From: Salegentibacter mishustinae
GTDB taxonomy: Bacteria; Bacteroidota; Bacteroidia; Flavobacteriales; Flavobacteriaceae
Length of the DNA: 49,865 nucleotides
Direction of reading: 5' to 3'
NCBI RefSeq assembly: GCF_002900095.1
Contig: NZ_LLKN01000004.1
Span: 1-49,865, forward strand
In this document: in pieces, positions 33,392 through 43,047 of the stretch
Numbering within the stretch: the first letter of the stretch is position 1
How the letters are laid out: the number at the start of each line of letters is the position of its first letter
The notes under the pieces: generated by a model
The model's database searches: none
Seen by the model: only the letters and a program-made list of their open reading frames with translations
What the model was told of the DNA's origin: nothing
Translations under genes and position numbers: made by a program

Positions 33392-35872
33392 ATGAAATCA
33401 ACTTTACTCGCTGTCGTCTTTCTATTTTTAGGTTTACAAATCAATGCACAATTACAAAGTCCGGAAGAATTCCTGGGATATGAAATTGGGGAGCAATTCT
33501 CCCGTCACGCGGATGTTGTGAATTACTTTGAACAGGTAGCTAAAAATTCTCCGCTGGTACAATATCATACCTACGGAAAAACCAACGAAAGGCGCCCACT
33601 TACCTATGCGGTGATTTCTTCGGAAGAAAATTTACAAAACCTGGAAGAAATTAGAAAAAATCATCTTGGAAACACCGGAATAACAGCATCTGAAGCCGAT
33701 GCCGATAAAGCTATCGTTTGGTTAAGCTACAATGTGCACGGCAATGAAGCTTCCAGTACCGAAGCAGCCATGAAAACTTTATATGCCTTGATCACCGAAA
33801 AACAGGATTGGCTGGAAAATACCGTGGTGATCATAGACCCCTGCGTTAATCCCGATGGTCGTGATCGTTACGCCAATTGGTACAACCAGGTAAAGGCAGA
33901 GCCTTACAATCCTTTGCAAGTGGCAGCTGAGCATCACGAACCCTGGCCGGGCGGAAGACCAAACCATTATTTATTTGATCTTAACCGAGATTGGGCCTGG
34001 GCCACCCAGGTGGAAACCCAGCAACGTCTTAAAATTTACAACCAGTGGATGCCACATATTCACGTAGATTTTCATGAACAGGGCATCAATGAGCCTTATT
34101 ATTTTGCCCCGGCAGCAGAACCATTTCACGAGATCATCACGCCTTTGCAAAGGGAATTTCAAACTGAAATTGGAAAAAATCACGCTGAATATTTTGATGC
34201 GGAAGGTTGGCTGTTTTTTACCAAAGAACGTTTCGATTTACTGTACCCAAGTTACGGAGATACTTATCCAACTTATATGGGCGCCATTGGGATGACCTAC
34301 GAGCAAGCTGGTCACGGCCGTGCCGGATTGGGAATTAATACCGATGAAGGTTACGAACTCACTTTAAAAGATCGGGTAGCGCATCACCACACCACCGGGC
34401 TTTCAACCGTGGAAGTAGCCAGTAGAAATACGGAAACTCTAAATACAGAATTCAAAAAGTATTTTGATAATGAAGATCTGGAATATAAATCTTTCGCGGT
34501 AAAGGGAAATGCAGATAAAATTGCTTCGCTAAAAGAATTGCTGGATAAGCACGAAATTAAGTATCAAAATGCAGCAGCCGGAAGGTTAAAAGGCTTTAAT
34601 TATTCCGAAGGTAAAAGAGGAAATTTTAATGCTGACGAAAATACTTTGGTGATCAATACGAACCAGCCGAAAGGTAAAATGGTAAAGGTGCTTTTTGAAC
34701 CTTCCACTACCCTAACCGATTCTCTAACCTATGATATTACTGCCTGGAGTTTACCTTATGCTTATGGATTGGAAGCAGTAGCGAGCACACGCGAAGTTTC
34801 TTCAGAAGAAAATTCTACAAATACTGACATTACAAATACACCAAATCCTTCAGGAGCTGGTTATGTTTCAAAATGGAACGCCTTGCAGGACGCCCAATTT
34901 TTAGCCGAATTGTTAAAGGAAAATATTAAGGTGCGTTTTACTGAAATTCCTTTTACCAGCGAAGGAAAGAAATTTGATCGGGGAAGTTTGATCATTACAA
35001 AAAGTGATAATAAAACCAAAGAAGACTTCAACAACACTGTAGTTAAAATTGCTATTAAACATCAAAGACAACTTGTCGCGGCAAACACAAGTTTTGCCGG
35101 TAGCGGACCCGATTTTGGATCTCCTGAGGTAAAACTTATCAATCCGCCAAAAGTTGCGGTTTTAAAAGGCGAAGGCACTTCTTCTTTAAATTATGGCGAG
35201 ATCTGGTACTTTTTCGAACAGGACCTTAATTATCCGCTAACCTCTTTAAATACTGACTATTTTAAAAATATTGACCTTGCACAATTTGATGTCCTCATAA
35301 TGCCGGAAGGTTATTATTCCAGTGTTTTAGATGAAGATACCTTGAAAAAAATAAAGGACTGGGTGAGCAATGGCGGAAAACTTATCGCTATTGGTAGCGC
35401 TGTAGGCACCTTTGCCGGAAAAGATGGTTTTAATCTTGAAGAAAACAAATCAGAAGCTAAAGATTCTACGGCTACAGAGAATTTAATTCCGTATGCACAA
35501 AGAGAGCGGGAAGCGGCGAAAGATATGATTACAGGGAGCATTATAAAAACCAAATTAGATAATACACATCCTATGGCTTTTGGCTACGGCGCCACTTATT
35601 TGAGTTTAAAATTAAGCAGTGACAGCTACAAATTCCTGGATAAAGGCTTTAATGTTTCCTACGTTCAAAAACCGGAAATAGTTGCAGGTTTTGCAGGAAG
35701 TTCAGCTATAAAAAATCTGGAAAATTCGCTGATCTTCGGAGAAGAAAGAATGGGAAGCGGAAGTATTATTTATATGGTAGATAATCCTTTGTTCCGTGCA
35801 TTTTGGGAGAATGGTAAATTGTTCTTCGCAAACTCAGTTTTCTTTGTGAATAATAACAAATTCAGCTTATAG
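33392..35872 (+). CDS. M14 family zinc carboxypeptidase, secreted (826 aa)
   Basis: Signal peptide to about residue 20. Zinc ligands H116 and E119 lie in NVHGNEASSTE, with the third His likely in IHVDFHEQG; the substrate-binding Arg and Asn appear in DPCVNPDGRDR. The family removes C-terminal amino acids. The C-terminal 400 residues carry a second domain (class I glutamine-amidotransferase-like fold is possible: VLIMPEGYYSSVL, VSNGGKLIAIGSAVGTF) common in large Bacteroidota M14 proteins. It lies in a peptidase cluster with the M16 gene downstream. Confidence 0.93.
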   Translation: MKSTLLAVVFLFLGLQINAQLQSPEEFLGYEIGEQFSRHADVVNYFEQVAKNSPLVQYHTYGKTNERRPLTYAVISSEENLQNLEEIRKNHLGNTGITASEADADKAIVWLSYNVHGNEASSTEAAMKTLYALITEKQDWLENTVVIIDPCVNPDGRDRYANWYNQVKAEPYNPLQVAAEHHEPWPGGRPNHYLFDLNRDWAWATQVETQQRLKIYNQWMPHIHVDFHEQGINEPYYFAPAAEPFHEIITPLQREFQTEIGKNHAEYFDAEGWLFFTKERFDLLYPSYGDTYPTYMGAIGMTYEQAGHGRAGLGINTDEGYELTLKDRVAHHHTTGLSTVEVASRNTETLNTEFKKYFDNEDLEYKSFAVKGNADKIASLKELLDKHEIKYQNAAAGRLKGFNYSEGKRGNFNADENTLVINTNQPKGKMVKVLFEPSTTLTDSLTYDITAWSLPYAYGLEAVASTREVSSEENSTNTDITNTPNPSGAGYVSKWNALQDAQFLAELLKENIKVRFTEIPFTSEGKKFDRGSLIITKSDNKTKEDFNNTVVKIAIKHQRQLVAANTSFAGSGPDFGSPEVKLINPPKVAVLKGEGTSSLNYGEIWYFFEQDLNYPLTSLNTDYFKNIDLAQFDVLIMPEGYYSSVLDEDTLKKIKDWVSNGGKLIAIGSAVGTFAGKDGFNLEENKSEAKDSTATENLIPYAQREREAAKDMITGSIIKTKLDNTHPMAFGYGATYLSLKLSSDSYKFLDKGFNVSYVQKPEIVAGFAGSSAIKNLENSLIFGEERMGSGSIIYMVDNPLFRAFWENGKLFFANSVFFVNNNKFSL

Positions 35873-35889
35873 AAGTCTATAAATTTATT

Positions 35890-35937
35890 GCCACGAATTT
35901 ACGAATAATCTTTGTTGGTGCATTCGTGGCTTTTTTT
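35890..35937 (+). terminator. Intrinsic terminator after the M14 gene
   Basis: GCCACGAAT and ATTCGTGGC form a stem around a 23-nt loop, followed by TTTTTTT. The same GCCACGAAT...ATTCGTGGC type of palindrome is found repeatedly between flavobacterial genes. A further repeat fragment (about 35948-35982) lies just after it. Confidence 0.75.
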
Positions 35938-36046
35938 AGCTCTAGATTGCCACGTCCCGCTATCGCAGTCCTTGCGATGACACAAATGATTTATTCTGAA
36001 ATAATCGAAATAAACACTAATTTTGGGTAGCTAAAACTTCATCTTA

Positions 36047-38866
36047 ATGAAATTCAGAATTATACTTTTACTGCTTTGCAGCTTTGCGCTTTCCTCAACT
36101 ATTCAAGCCCAGGAATCAACCGAATTCAATGTAGATTTTGAAACTTTTACTCTGGAAAACGGCTTAAATGTTATTTTTCATATCGATAAATCAGATCCCG
36201 TAGTGGCTGTAGCTTTAACGGCTCACGTGGGTTCTGCCCGGGAGAAAGAAGGTCGAACCGGTTTCGCACACCTTTTTGAACATTTGCTTTTCTTAGAATC
36301 TGAAAACCTTGGAAAAGGCGGACTTGATAAACTGAGTGCAAGAATTGGCGGTTCTGGCGCCAATGGTTCTACCAGCCGGGATCGTACCAATTATTTTCAA
36401 ACCGTACCAAAAGACGCTCTGGAAAAAATGATCTGGGCTGAAGCCGATAAACTTGGTTATTTTATAAATACTGTTACCGAACCTGTGCTTGCAAAAGAAA
36501 AGCAAGTAGTAAAAAATGAAAAAAGACAGGGCGTAGATAACCGTCCTTATGGCCATACCATGTATGTATTGGATAAAAACCTATATCCTGAAGATCATCC
36601 TTACAACTGGCAGGTAATTGGTTCTTTAGAAGACCTACAAAATGCAACCCTGCAAGACGTAAAGGATTTTTATAACCGCTGGTATGTTCCAAACAATGTA
36701 ACGCTTACCATCGCCGGAGATTTTGACAGGGAACAGGCAAAGGAGTGGGTTCATAAATATTTTGATGAAATTCCACGTGGTCCGGAGGTAGCTCGCCAGG
36801 AAAAACAAATGGTAGAGTTGGATGAAACCAAAAAACTGTATTACGAAGATAATTTCGCCAGGCTACCAGAACTAACCATCGCCTGGCCTAGCGTTTATTC
36901 TTATCACGAAGATTCTTATGCGCTAGAAGTTTTAGCAAATTATTTAAGTGACGGAAAAAACGCTCCCCTGTATCAACACCTGGTTGCAGAAAAAGAACTT
37001 ACAGATCGCGTACAAATGTTTAATTATACTTCAGAATTAGCGGGACAACTAATGCTTCAGGTTACCGCTTATAACAAAGTTGATTTAGATGCTGTGGAAG
37101 ATGCAGTTTTTGAAACCTTTAAAAAGTTTGAGGCCGAAGGTATTCCGGAGAGCGACTTAGAACGTATTAAAGCGCAGCAGGAAACCAATTTTTACAATAG
37201 CCTTTCCAGCGTTCTGGGAAAAGGTTTCCAACTGGCTCAATATCAAATTTTCGCTAACGACCCGAATTATATTAATAAAGACGTAGAAAAAATACTGGCT
37301 GTTACTGCAGAAGATGTTATACGTGTTTACAGGGAATATATTAAAGACCAGCATTTTGTAGCTACAAGCTTTGTACCGCAAGGTCAAACCGAACTTGCCC
37401 TGAAAAACTCTGAAGAAGCTGAAGTTATAGAAGAAAAAATAGTTGAGAATGCCGAAGAAGAAATTAATGCTTCCGCAGATGCTTCCTACGAAAAAACTGC
37501 TTCAAGTTTTGACCGTAGTATAGAACCACCCTATAGCAGCACCCCGGAATTGAACGCACCTGATATATGGAAAAAAACACTTCCATCCGGACTTAAACTC
37601 TACGGAATTACCAATAATGAAGTTCCTTTAGTAAAATTTAGCCTGGAAATGCAGGGAGGCTTATTGCTTGAAAGTCCAGATAAAGTTGGAGTTTCTAATC
37701 TTTTAGCCAATTTAATGACTAAAGGCACTAAAAATAAAACTCCTAAAGAACTGGAGGAAGCCATTCAGTTATTAGGCGCAGATATTCAAGTAAATGCTCA
37801 GGATGAAAAAATGGTTTTAAGCGGAAGCACACTTGCTAAAAACTATGCAAAAACTATAGACCTAGTGCAGGAGGTCTTACTGGAACCTCGATGGGACTCT
37901 ACCGAATTTAAGCTTATAAAACAACAGGCACTTAGCCGAATTCAAAGGCAGGAAGCCGATCCTAATAGCATTGCAAATAACGAATTTAGAAAGCTTATTT
38001 ATGGCGAAAATCATATTTTAGGAAAAAATAATTTAGGAACCGAAGCTTCGGTAAAGGCCATTACTTTAGAAGATCTAAAAGATTATTATTCCCAAAATCT
38101 TTCTCCAAAACGCAGTGTTTTTCACGTAGCCGGTGCTATTGAAAAAGAGGAAGCGGTAAAAGGAATTCGTGGTCTCTCGGTTGCCTGGCCACCTAAATCG
38201 GTTAAAATGCCGGAAGTTGCTCAACCTCAGCTTCCGGAGAAATCGCAGATTTACTTTTATGATGTACCCGGCGCAAAACAATCGGTTATAAGATTTGGGG
38301 CTCCTGCCCTGGCCGCTACCGATGATGATTTTTATGCAGCTGAAGTTATGAATTACCGTTTGGGAGGCGGAGGCTTTGCCTCGCAGCTCACCCAGGAATT
38401 ACGAGAAGGAAAAGGTTACACCTACGGTATTCGCTCTGGCTTTGATGCAGGAAAAAATAAAGGTGCATTTTTAATTTCCAGCGGAGTAAGAACTAATATT
38501 ACTTACGATGCCGTAAAACTAATTAAAGAAATTATTGAAGATTATCCTTCTAGTTTTGATGGTGAAGATATGGAAGTTACCCGCGGATTTATGATAAAGA
38601 GTAACGCCAGGAAGTTCGAAACTTTAAACTCTAAGTTAGATATGCTTAGCGAAATAAGCACTTTTGGCCGCGATGCAAATTTTATAAAGCAACGTGAAAA
38701 AACAGTAAACGAGCTTACCGTTTTGGATATTCGCGAACTAGCAGAGAAATATATCAACCCTGAAAAAATGTATTTTTTAATTGTAGGCGATGCCGAAACC
38801 CAAATGGATAAATTAGAAGAGCTTGGTTTAGGAAAACCTGTTTTATTAAATAATTCTAAAGAATAG
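36047..38866 (+). CDS. M16 family zinc peptidase, two-domain (939 aa)
   Basis: Signal peptide ending TIQAQ (about residue 22). The inverted zinc motif HLFEH has H75, E78 and H79, with the distal Glu expected about 75 residues later (VVKNEKRQG region). A second, inactive M16 domain starts around 510 (KLYGITNNEVPLVKFSLEMQGG). Pitrilysin-type; degrades peptides in the periplasm. Its stop overlaps by one base with the GTG start of the antiporter gene, so the two are co-transcribed. Confidence 0.94.
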   Translation: MKFRIILLLLCSFALSSTIQAQESTEFNVDFETFTLENGLNVIFHIDKSDPVVAVALTAHVGSAREKEGRTGFAHLFEHLLFLESENLGKGGLDKLSARIGGSGANGSTSRDRTNYFQTVPKDALEKMIWAEADKLGYFINTVTEPVLAKEKQVVKNEKRQGVDNRPYGHTMYVLDKNLYPEDHPYNWQVIGSLEDLQNATLQDVKDFYNRWYVPNNVTLTIAGDFDREQAKEWVHKYFDEIPRGPEVARQEKQMVELDETKKLYYEDNFARLPELTIAWPSVYSYHEDSYALEVLANYLSDGKNAPLYQHLVAEKELTDRVQMFNYTSELAGQLMLQVTAYNKVDLDAVEDAVFETFKKFEAEGIPESDLERIKAQQETNFYNSLSSVLGKGFQLAQYQIFANDPNYINKDVEKILAVTAEDVIRVYREYIKDQHFVATSFVPQGQTELALKNSEEAEVIEEKIVENAEEEINASADASYEKTASSFDRSIEPPYSSTPELNAPDIWKKTLPSGLKLYGITNNEVPLVKFSLEMQGGLLLESPDKVGVSNLLANLMTKGTKNKTPKELEEAIQLLGADIQVNAQDEKMVLSGSTLAKNYAKTIDLVQEVLLEPRWDSTEFKLIKQQALSRIQRQEADPNSIANNEFRKLIYGENHILGKNNLGTEASVKAITLEDLKDYYSQNLSPKRSVFHVAGAIEKEEAVKGIRGLSVAWPPKSVKMPEVAQPQLPEKSQIYFYDVPGAKQSVIRFGAPALAATDDDFYAAEVMNYRLGGGGFASQLTQELREGKGYTYGIRSGFDAGKNKGAFLISSGVRTNITYDAVKLIKEIIEDYPSSFDGEDMEVTRGFMIKSNARKFETLNSKLDMLSEISTFGRDANFIKQREKTVNELTVLDIRELAEKYINPEKMYFLIVGDAETQMDKLEELGLGKPVLLNNSKE

Positions 38867-39828
38867 TGATCACTTCTTCTTTGTTACTCGTTTTAGGCCT
38901 GGTAATTTTAATTTTTGGAGCCAATTATATGGTTGATGGCGCCTCTGCCCTGGCCAAAAAATTCAATATTTCAAATCTTGCTATCGGTCTAACCATCGTA
39001 GCTTTTGGAACTTCAGCGCCAGAATTGGTGGTGAATAGTTTTGCCGCCGCCGATGGATATTCTGACATTGTTTTTGGAAACGTGATTGGCAGTAATAACT
39101 TCAACCTTTTTATTATTCTCGGAATTACCGGCCTTATAACGCCGCTAGCAGTGCAATCCAGCACTGCCTGGAAAGAGATCCCTATTTCGCTACTTGCGGT
39201 GGTCATTCTCTTTATGATGGTTAACGACCAAATTATTTCTCCCGGTCAAACAAGTCTTTTAAGCAATTTTGACGGATTTATTTTACTCTTTTGCTTCCTG
39301 GCATTTCTATTTTATGTCTACAACCAACTTAAAAATGATGACATAGCTGAAGAAGATAATATTAAACTTCTTTCGCCTTTAAAAACAACAATTTTTATAA
39401 TTGGAGGCCTCGCCGGACTCGTTTTGGGCGGACAATTGGTGGTGAATAACGCCATAGATATTGCCGAAAATATGGGAATTAGTCAGAAAATTATTGGGCT
39501 TACGGTTGTTGCTGCAGGTACTTCTCTACCCGAATTGGCAACCTCTATTGTGGCCGCAACTAAGAAAAATGCCGATATAGCTGTAGGAAATATTATTGGC
39601 TCTAATATTTTCAATATTTTCCTTATTCTTTCTACAGTCTCTCTAATAAAACCCATTGATTTTAACCTGAATTTCAACCAGGATCTTTATATACTGGCCG
39701 GAGGTACACTTTTCTTGCTTTTAGCAATGTTCACCGGAAAACGGAAGCGTTTAGATCGCTGGGAAGCCTTAATTCTACTGGTGTTTTACTTAGGCTACAC
39801 CACCTATTTAGTGATGCAGGAATTGTAA
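38866..39828 (+). CDS. Calcium/sodium antiporter, YrbG-like (320 aa)
   Basis: Two homologous halves each carry a CaCA alpha repeat: VAFGTSAPELVVNSFAA (about 46-62) and VAAGTSLPELATSIVAA (about 213-229), plus GNVIGSNNFNLF and GNIIGSNIFNIF. About ten membrane segments. Located in the inner membrane and expected to export Ca2+ in exchange for Na+. The start is the GTG at 38866, overlapping the stop of the M16 gene by one base. Confidence 0.95.
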   Translation: MITSSLLLVLGLVILIFGANYMVDGASALAKKFNISNLAIGLTIVAFGTSAPELVVNSFAAADGYSDIVFGNVIGSNNFNLFIILGITGLITPLAVQSSTAWKEIPISLLAVVILFMMVNDQIISPGQTSLLSNFDGFILLFCFLAFLFYVYNQLKNDDIAEEDNIKLLSPLKTTIFIIGGLAGLVLGGQLVVNNAIDIAENMGISQKIIGLTVVAAGTSLPELATSIVAATKKNADIAVGNIIGSNIFNIFLILSTVSLIKPIDFNLNFNQDLYILAGGTLFLLLAMFTGKRKRLDRWEALILLVFYLGYTTYLVMQEL

Positions 39829-39850
39829 ATAAAGATTTGACTGAAGTGTA

Positions 39851-39883
39851 AAATCTCACAGGCTTTAAAAACCTGGGAGGTCT
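39851..39883. repeat. Short dispersed palindrome, relative of 30136-30167
   Basis: AAATCTCACAGGCTTTAAAA followed by ACCTGGGAGGTCT is an imperfect palindrome matching the earlier copy in its TTTAAAAACCTG-GAGGTCT part. It lies just after the antiporter stop and could act as a terminator. Confidence 0.55.
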
Positions 39884-39981
39884 AAATCAGAAGTTTTAAC
39901 TCATTTAACCAATTCAAAAATCAACTATTTTTTATGAATTTTTTCTCATTTCCGAAAGTTTAATTCAATTAGTTTAGCGGA

Positions 39982-40416
39982 ATGAAAAAGATATTTTTAC
40001 TCCCCGTGTTAGCATTATTGCTTAGTTGTACTAACGAAGCTGAAAAGGAAAAAACAAAATTACGAATAGACAATCTTGAAGCTGATGTTACTGAACTTAA
40101 GATTGAAAAAGACTCACTGGAAAAAGAATTGCAATTACTAAAAAGTAGAAACCCAGTAGTTTTTAGCAAAGATTTTGATTCCCTGGAAAACCCGGAAGTT
40201 TACATAGTGGAATCCCTGGAAAGAAATTCCCAGCTTATTCCCGAAAAATCTGTCTTAGGAGGTACAATGCGATTTGTAGATTCTGAAATTCTAAACGAAA
40301 GATTTATCTGGGCTGCTTATGAGGACGGGCACGTAGCCGGCGAAGCAATTTTTCAATATAAATTAAACGAAGCCGATAGCGTTGACTTTAAACTAATTTC
40401 GAAAATTAAAAATTAG
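39982..40416 (+). CDS. Small lipoprotein with coiled coil (144 aa)
   Basis: Lipobox LLSC (Cys 16) is followed by a heptad-rich coiled coil (about 20-52, KLRIDNLEADVTELKIEKDSLEKEL) and a C-terminal beta-rich domain (about 60-144: FIWAAYEDGHVAGEAIFQYKL). No family recognised. It resembles small outer-membrane or periplasmic lipoproteins that oligomerise through the coiled coil. Its stop overlaps by 4 bp the end of the convergent membrane-protein gene. Confidence 0.8.
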   Translation: MKKIFLLPVLALLLSCTNEAEKEKTKLRIDNLEADVTELKIEKDSLEKELQLLKSRNPVVFSKDFDSLENPEVYIVESLERNSQLIPEKSVLGGTMRFVDSEILNERFIWAAYEDGHVAGEAIFQYKLNEADSVDFKLISKIKN

Positions 40417-40823
40417 GCAACGGCTGGATTTGCAAATTTCTCTCGAAGTAAGTCCAGATCTTCTCCAGTAAACCCTTTTAATTCAACCATATCTCCAGTT
40501 GCCCTGGGTGCCTTTATAATCAGGTTATAATTGCTTAAATGGATATTTACCTCTGGGTTAAAATAATAGGCCTTTGGTTTTTGATGTAATCTGGCAACGA
40601 TCAGTTTTTCTTCGTCCCAGGCGATATATTCGGTGTTTCTATCTTTTTGTTTATAAGCAAGCCAGGCATATAAAATACCTGATATTCCATATAAGGTCGA
40701 CACTAAATATCGCCCTGAATCAGAATTCAAGTAAAAAGCGAAGCCCATTGACAGCCAGAAAAATGCAAAGATATAATTGAGGTTCCTTTTAAAGAAGCTG
40801 GTCTTTTTTATAATTTTTTGCAT
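40413..40823 (-). CDS. Small membrane protein, PH-like tail, paralog 1 (136 aa)
   Basis: Two membrane segments (about 16-32 and 37-56) precede a C-terminal domain with YNLIIKAPRATGDMVELKGFTGEDLDLLREKF, a PH-like beta fold seen in bacterial membrane proteins. It starts 2 bp after the paralog at 40825 ends, so the pair is an operon. The shared pattern is MVELKGxTxxDxxxLR/K. Function unknown. Confidence 0.75.
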   Translation of the reverse strand: MQKIIKKTSFFKRNLNYIFAFFWLSMGFAFYLNSDSGRYLVSTLYGISGILYAWLAYKQKDRNTEYIAWDEEKLIVARLHQKPKAYYFNPEVNIHLSNYNLIIKAPRATGDMVELKGFTGEDLDLLREKFANPAVA

Positions 40824-40824
40824 C

Positions 40825-41238
40825 TCAGGCGGTAGCTAAATTTTGCTCGGGAGTTAATTCGGTTTTTAGTTTTTCTATATCGGCTTCGGTATAGCCTTTC
40901 AGCTCGACCATAGTTCCACCTGCAGGTCCCGACTTTATGGTCAGGTTGGTGGCTGAAACTTTTATACCATCAATCCTCTCCCAACTATAAAATCTAGTGC
41001 TCTGTTGCCATTCGCTAATTTCTATTTTTTCATCATCCCAACGGATAAATTCTAATGGCAGGTCTTTTTTGAAATAACCAACCACGGCATAAACGAGTCC
41101 GATGATTGTATAGCCATAAGCCATAACATCGTAAGTTTTGACTATTAACATAGTAATCCCAAAAAACAACCAAATCCCTCCCATAATGAAGAAGTAGTTT
41201 CTTCGGAAAAAAGTGACTTTTTTAGAAATTTGCGGCAT
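40825..41238 (-). CDS. Small membrane protein, PH-like tail, paralog 2 (137 aa)
   Basis: Same layout as its neighbour: KKVTFFRRNYFFIMGGIWLFFG and a second segment near 40-57, then IRWDDEKIEISEWQQ and TMVELKGYTEADIEKLKTEL. The N-termini (K-K-T/V-x-F-F-R/K-R-N-Y/L) and C-termini align along the length, showing a tandem duplication. It is the first gene of the pair. Function unknown. Confidence 0.75.
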   Translation of the reverse strand: MPQISKKVTFFRRNYFFIMGGIWLFFGITMLIVKTYDVMAYGYTIIGLVYAVVGYFKKDLPLEFIRWDDEKIEISEWQQSTRFYSWERIDGIKVSATNLTIKSGPAGGTMVELKGYTEADIEKLKTELTPEQNLATA

Positions 41239-41339
41239 AGGTTTTAGAATATAGAGGTAAGATAATAAATTTTTTAAAGTTTATATGGAGCTTTTAGCCA
41301 GCAAGATGCCTCCTTTTCTTCCATTCCTTCGATAATTTT

Positions 41340-41605
41340 GTCACTTCGAGTGGTTTTGAAAACCGGGAGGTTTTCGAAAGTGTATCGAGAAGTTCTCGAT
41401 ATGGTTTTTACGGCTGTCGCCTTAAAAACCTACTCGAACTGACGTAACACCTTGTAGAAAATAAAACTATGAAGTTGAAATAGCTCGTCACTTCGAGTGA
41501 GCCCGATGATAATCGGGCTTGTATCGAGAAGTGGTAATAGTTCTCATCAACTGTTCTCAATATGATTTTTTCGACTACCGTCTCAAAAACCTACTCGAAC
41601 TAACG
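41340..41605. repeat. Two copies of a 105-120 bp palindromic repeat, left of the GIY-YIG gene
   Basis: Copies at 41340-41444 and 41486-41605. Each begins GTCACTTCGAGT, contains GTATCGAGAAGT and TCTCGATAT at the centre, and ends CCTACTCGAACT-(G/A)ACG; the ends pair as CACTTCGAGT / ACTCGAACT-type arms. A linker with ACCTTGTAGAAAATAAAACT separates units. Three more copies or part-copies lie right of the GIY-YIG gene. Confidence 0.85.
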
Positions 41606-41645
41606 TGAGAATTTAGTAACTTATTATTCCTTTAATAACTGCATA

Positions 41646-41936
41646 ATGAGAGTCAGCTTTGTATATATCCTGGAATGTGCTGATAACACCTATTATACTG
41701 GAGTTACCTCTAACCTTGAAAAAAGAATGATTGAGCATCAAGGCGGAGCTCATCCTGAGAGATATACCGCTAAAAGAAGACCTTTAAAACTGGTGTTTTT
41801 CGCGGAATTTACAGATATTAATTTTGCAATAATTCGAGAAAAACAAATTAAAAAATGGTCTCGAGCTAAAAAGAAAGCTTTAATAAATGGGAGGTTTGAA
41901 GACTTACCGAATCTGGCTAAGAAAAACTTCAGTTAG
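41646..41936 (+). CDS. GIY-YIG nuclease-domain protein (96 aa)
   Basis: A single GIY-YIG domain of the YhbQ/UvrC-like small class: VYILECADNTYYTGVT (Tyr and Gly of the motif), EKRMIEHQGGAHPERYTAKRRPLKLVFF with the catalytic Arg, AIIREKQIKKWSRAKKKALI with the metal-binding Glu. The gene lies inside a cluster of palindromic repeats and its stop is directly followed by the right half of one (41937), which suggests gene and repeats move or act together, as RAYT and REP do. Confidence 0.9.
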   Translation: MRVSFVYILECADNTYYTGVTSNLEKRMIEHQGGAHPERYTAKRRPLKLVFFAEFTDINFAIIREKQIKKWSRAKKKALINGRFEDLPNLAKKNFS

Positions 41937-42311
41937 TTCTCGATATGCTTTCTACGGCTACCGCCTTAGAAACCTACTCGAACTGACGGAGCACCTTGTA
42001 GAAAATAAAAATATGAAACTGAAATAGCGCGTCACTTCGAGTGAGCCCGATGATAATCGGGATTGTATCGAGAAGTGGTAATAGTACTCATCAACTGTTC
42101 TCGATACAGTTTTCTTCGGCTACCGCCTCAAAAACCTACTCGAACTGACGAAACACCCTGTAAAATGAAAAAATTTTAAGCTCAAATAGCTCGTCACTTC
42201 GAGTGAGCCCGATGGTAATCGGGATCGTATCGAGAAGTGTTGTGGGACTTCGGTAGCTGTTCTCGATATGGTTTCTTTGGCTACCGCCTTAGAAACCTAC
42301 TCGAACTGACG
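41937..42311. repeat. Half copy and two full copies of the palindromic repeat, right of the GIY-YIG gene
   Basis: 41937-41989 is a right half only (CGATATGCTTTCTACGGC to ACTGACG). Full copies lie at 42031-42150 and 42193-42311, with the same 40-bp linkers between them. The copies differ by scattered substitutions, more in the centre than in the arms. Confidence 0.85.
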
Positions 42312-42349
42312 ACATACTATAAATAGGAAATAATTCATAATTTAAAAGA

Positions 42350-43027
42350 ATGAAACAAGCTTTACGCTACTTCTTTAAATTCCTTTTGATCCTATTGGCT
42401 CCACCTATAATTTACCTGGTTTTAGCACTAATTGGATCAATAATTCCTGTGAATTCCAATCCTGAAACTAAGAACGCGGAAATTGATATTTATCTTTATA
42501 AACAAGATATGCATACCGATATTTTGCTACCGTTAAATTCAGAAATTATAAAGTGGGACAGGATTTTTAAACCGGAACATACGCTATCAAATCCTCAGAA
42601 TTCGGAATTTATCGGGTTTGGATGGGGAGATCTTAATTTTTATAGAAATACCCCTCAATGGAAAGATCTAAAACTGGATGTGGCTTTTAAAGCGCTTCTT
42701 CTAAGATCACAAAGTGCATTACACACTCGCTTCTATGAAAAAATACCAAGTTCAGAAAACCTGGTAAAAATTTCGGTTTCAGAAGATCAATATAAAAAGC
42801 TAACTGAATATATTTTAGAAACTGTAGACGCAGAAAATAAGAGTAAAATTAAACCTGTTTCAGATCTACACTATTACCAGGATGATGCGTTCTATTTAGC
42901 TGAAACTTCTTTCCATCTTTTTAAAACCTGCAATACCTGGACAAATTCCGCATTAAAAGCTTCCGGACTTAGAGCCTGTTTATGGACGCCTTTTCCGCAG
43001 GGCATATTTTTTCAGTATAAGAATTGA
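42350..43027 (+). CDS. DUF2459 / TIGR02117-like protein (225 aa)
   Basis: One N-terminal membrane anchor (LLILLAPPIIYLVLALIGSI) is followed by a soluble domain with MHTDILLPLNSEIIKW, IGFGWGDLNFYRN, LLLRSQSALHTRFY and TCNTWTNSALKASGL, all typical of the TIGR02117 family. The His near residue 54 and Cys near 194 recall a papain-like peptidase fold, which would make it a periplasmic hydrolase, but that reading is tentative. Confidence 0.82.
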   Translation: MKQALRYFFKFLLILLAPPIIYLVLALIGSIIPVNSNPETKNAEIDIYLYKQDMHTDILLPLNSEIIKWDRIFKPEHTLSNPQNSEFIGFGWGDLNFYRNTPQWKDLKLDVAFKALLLRSQSALHTRFYEKIPSSENLVKISVSEDQYKKLTEYILETVDAENKSKIKPVSDLHYYQDDAFYLAETSFHLFKTCNTWTNSALKASGLRACLWTPFPQGIFFQYKN

Positions 43028-43047
43028 AAGTTACCGGATTACGAACT

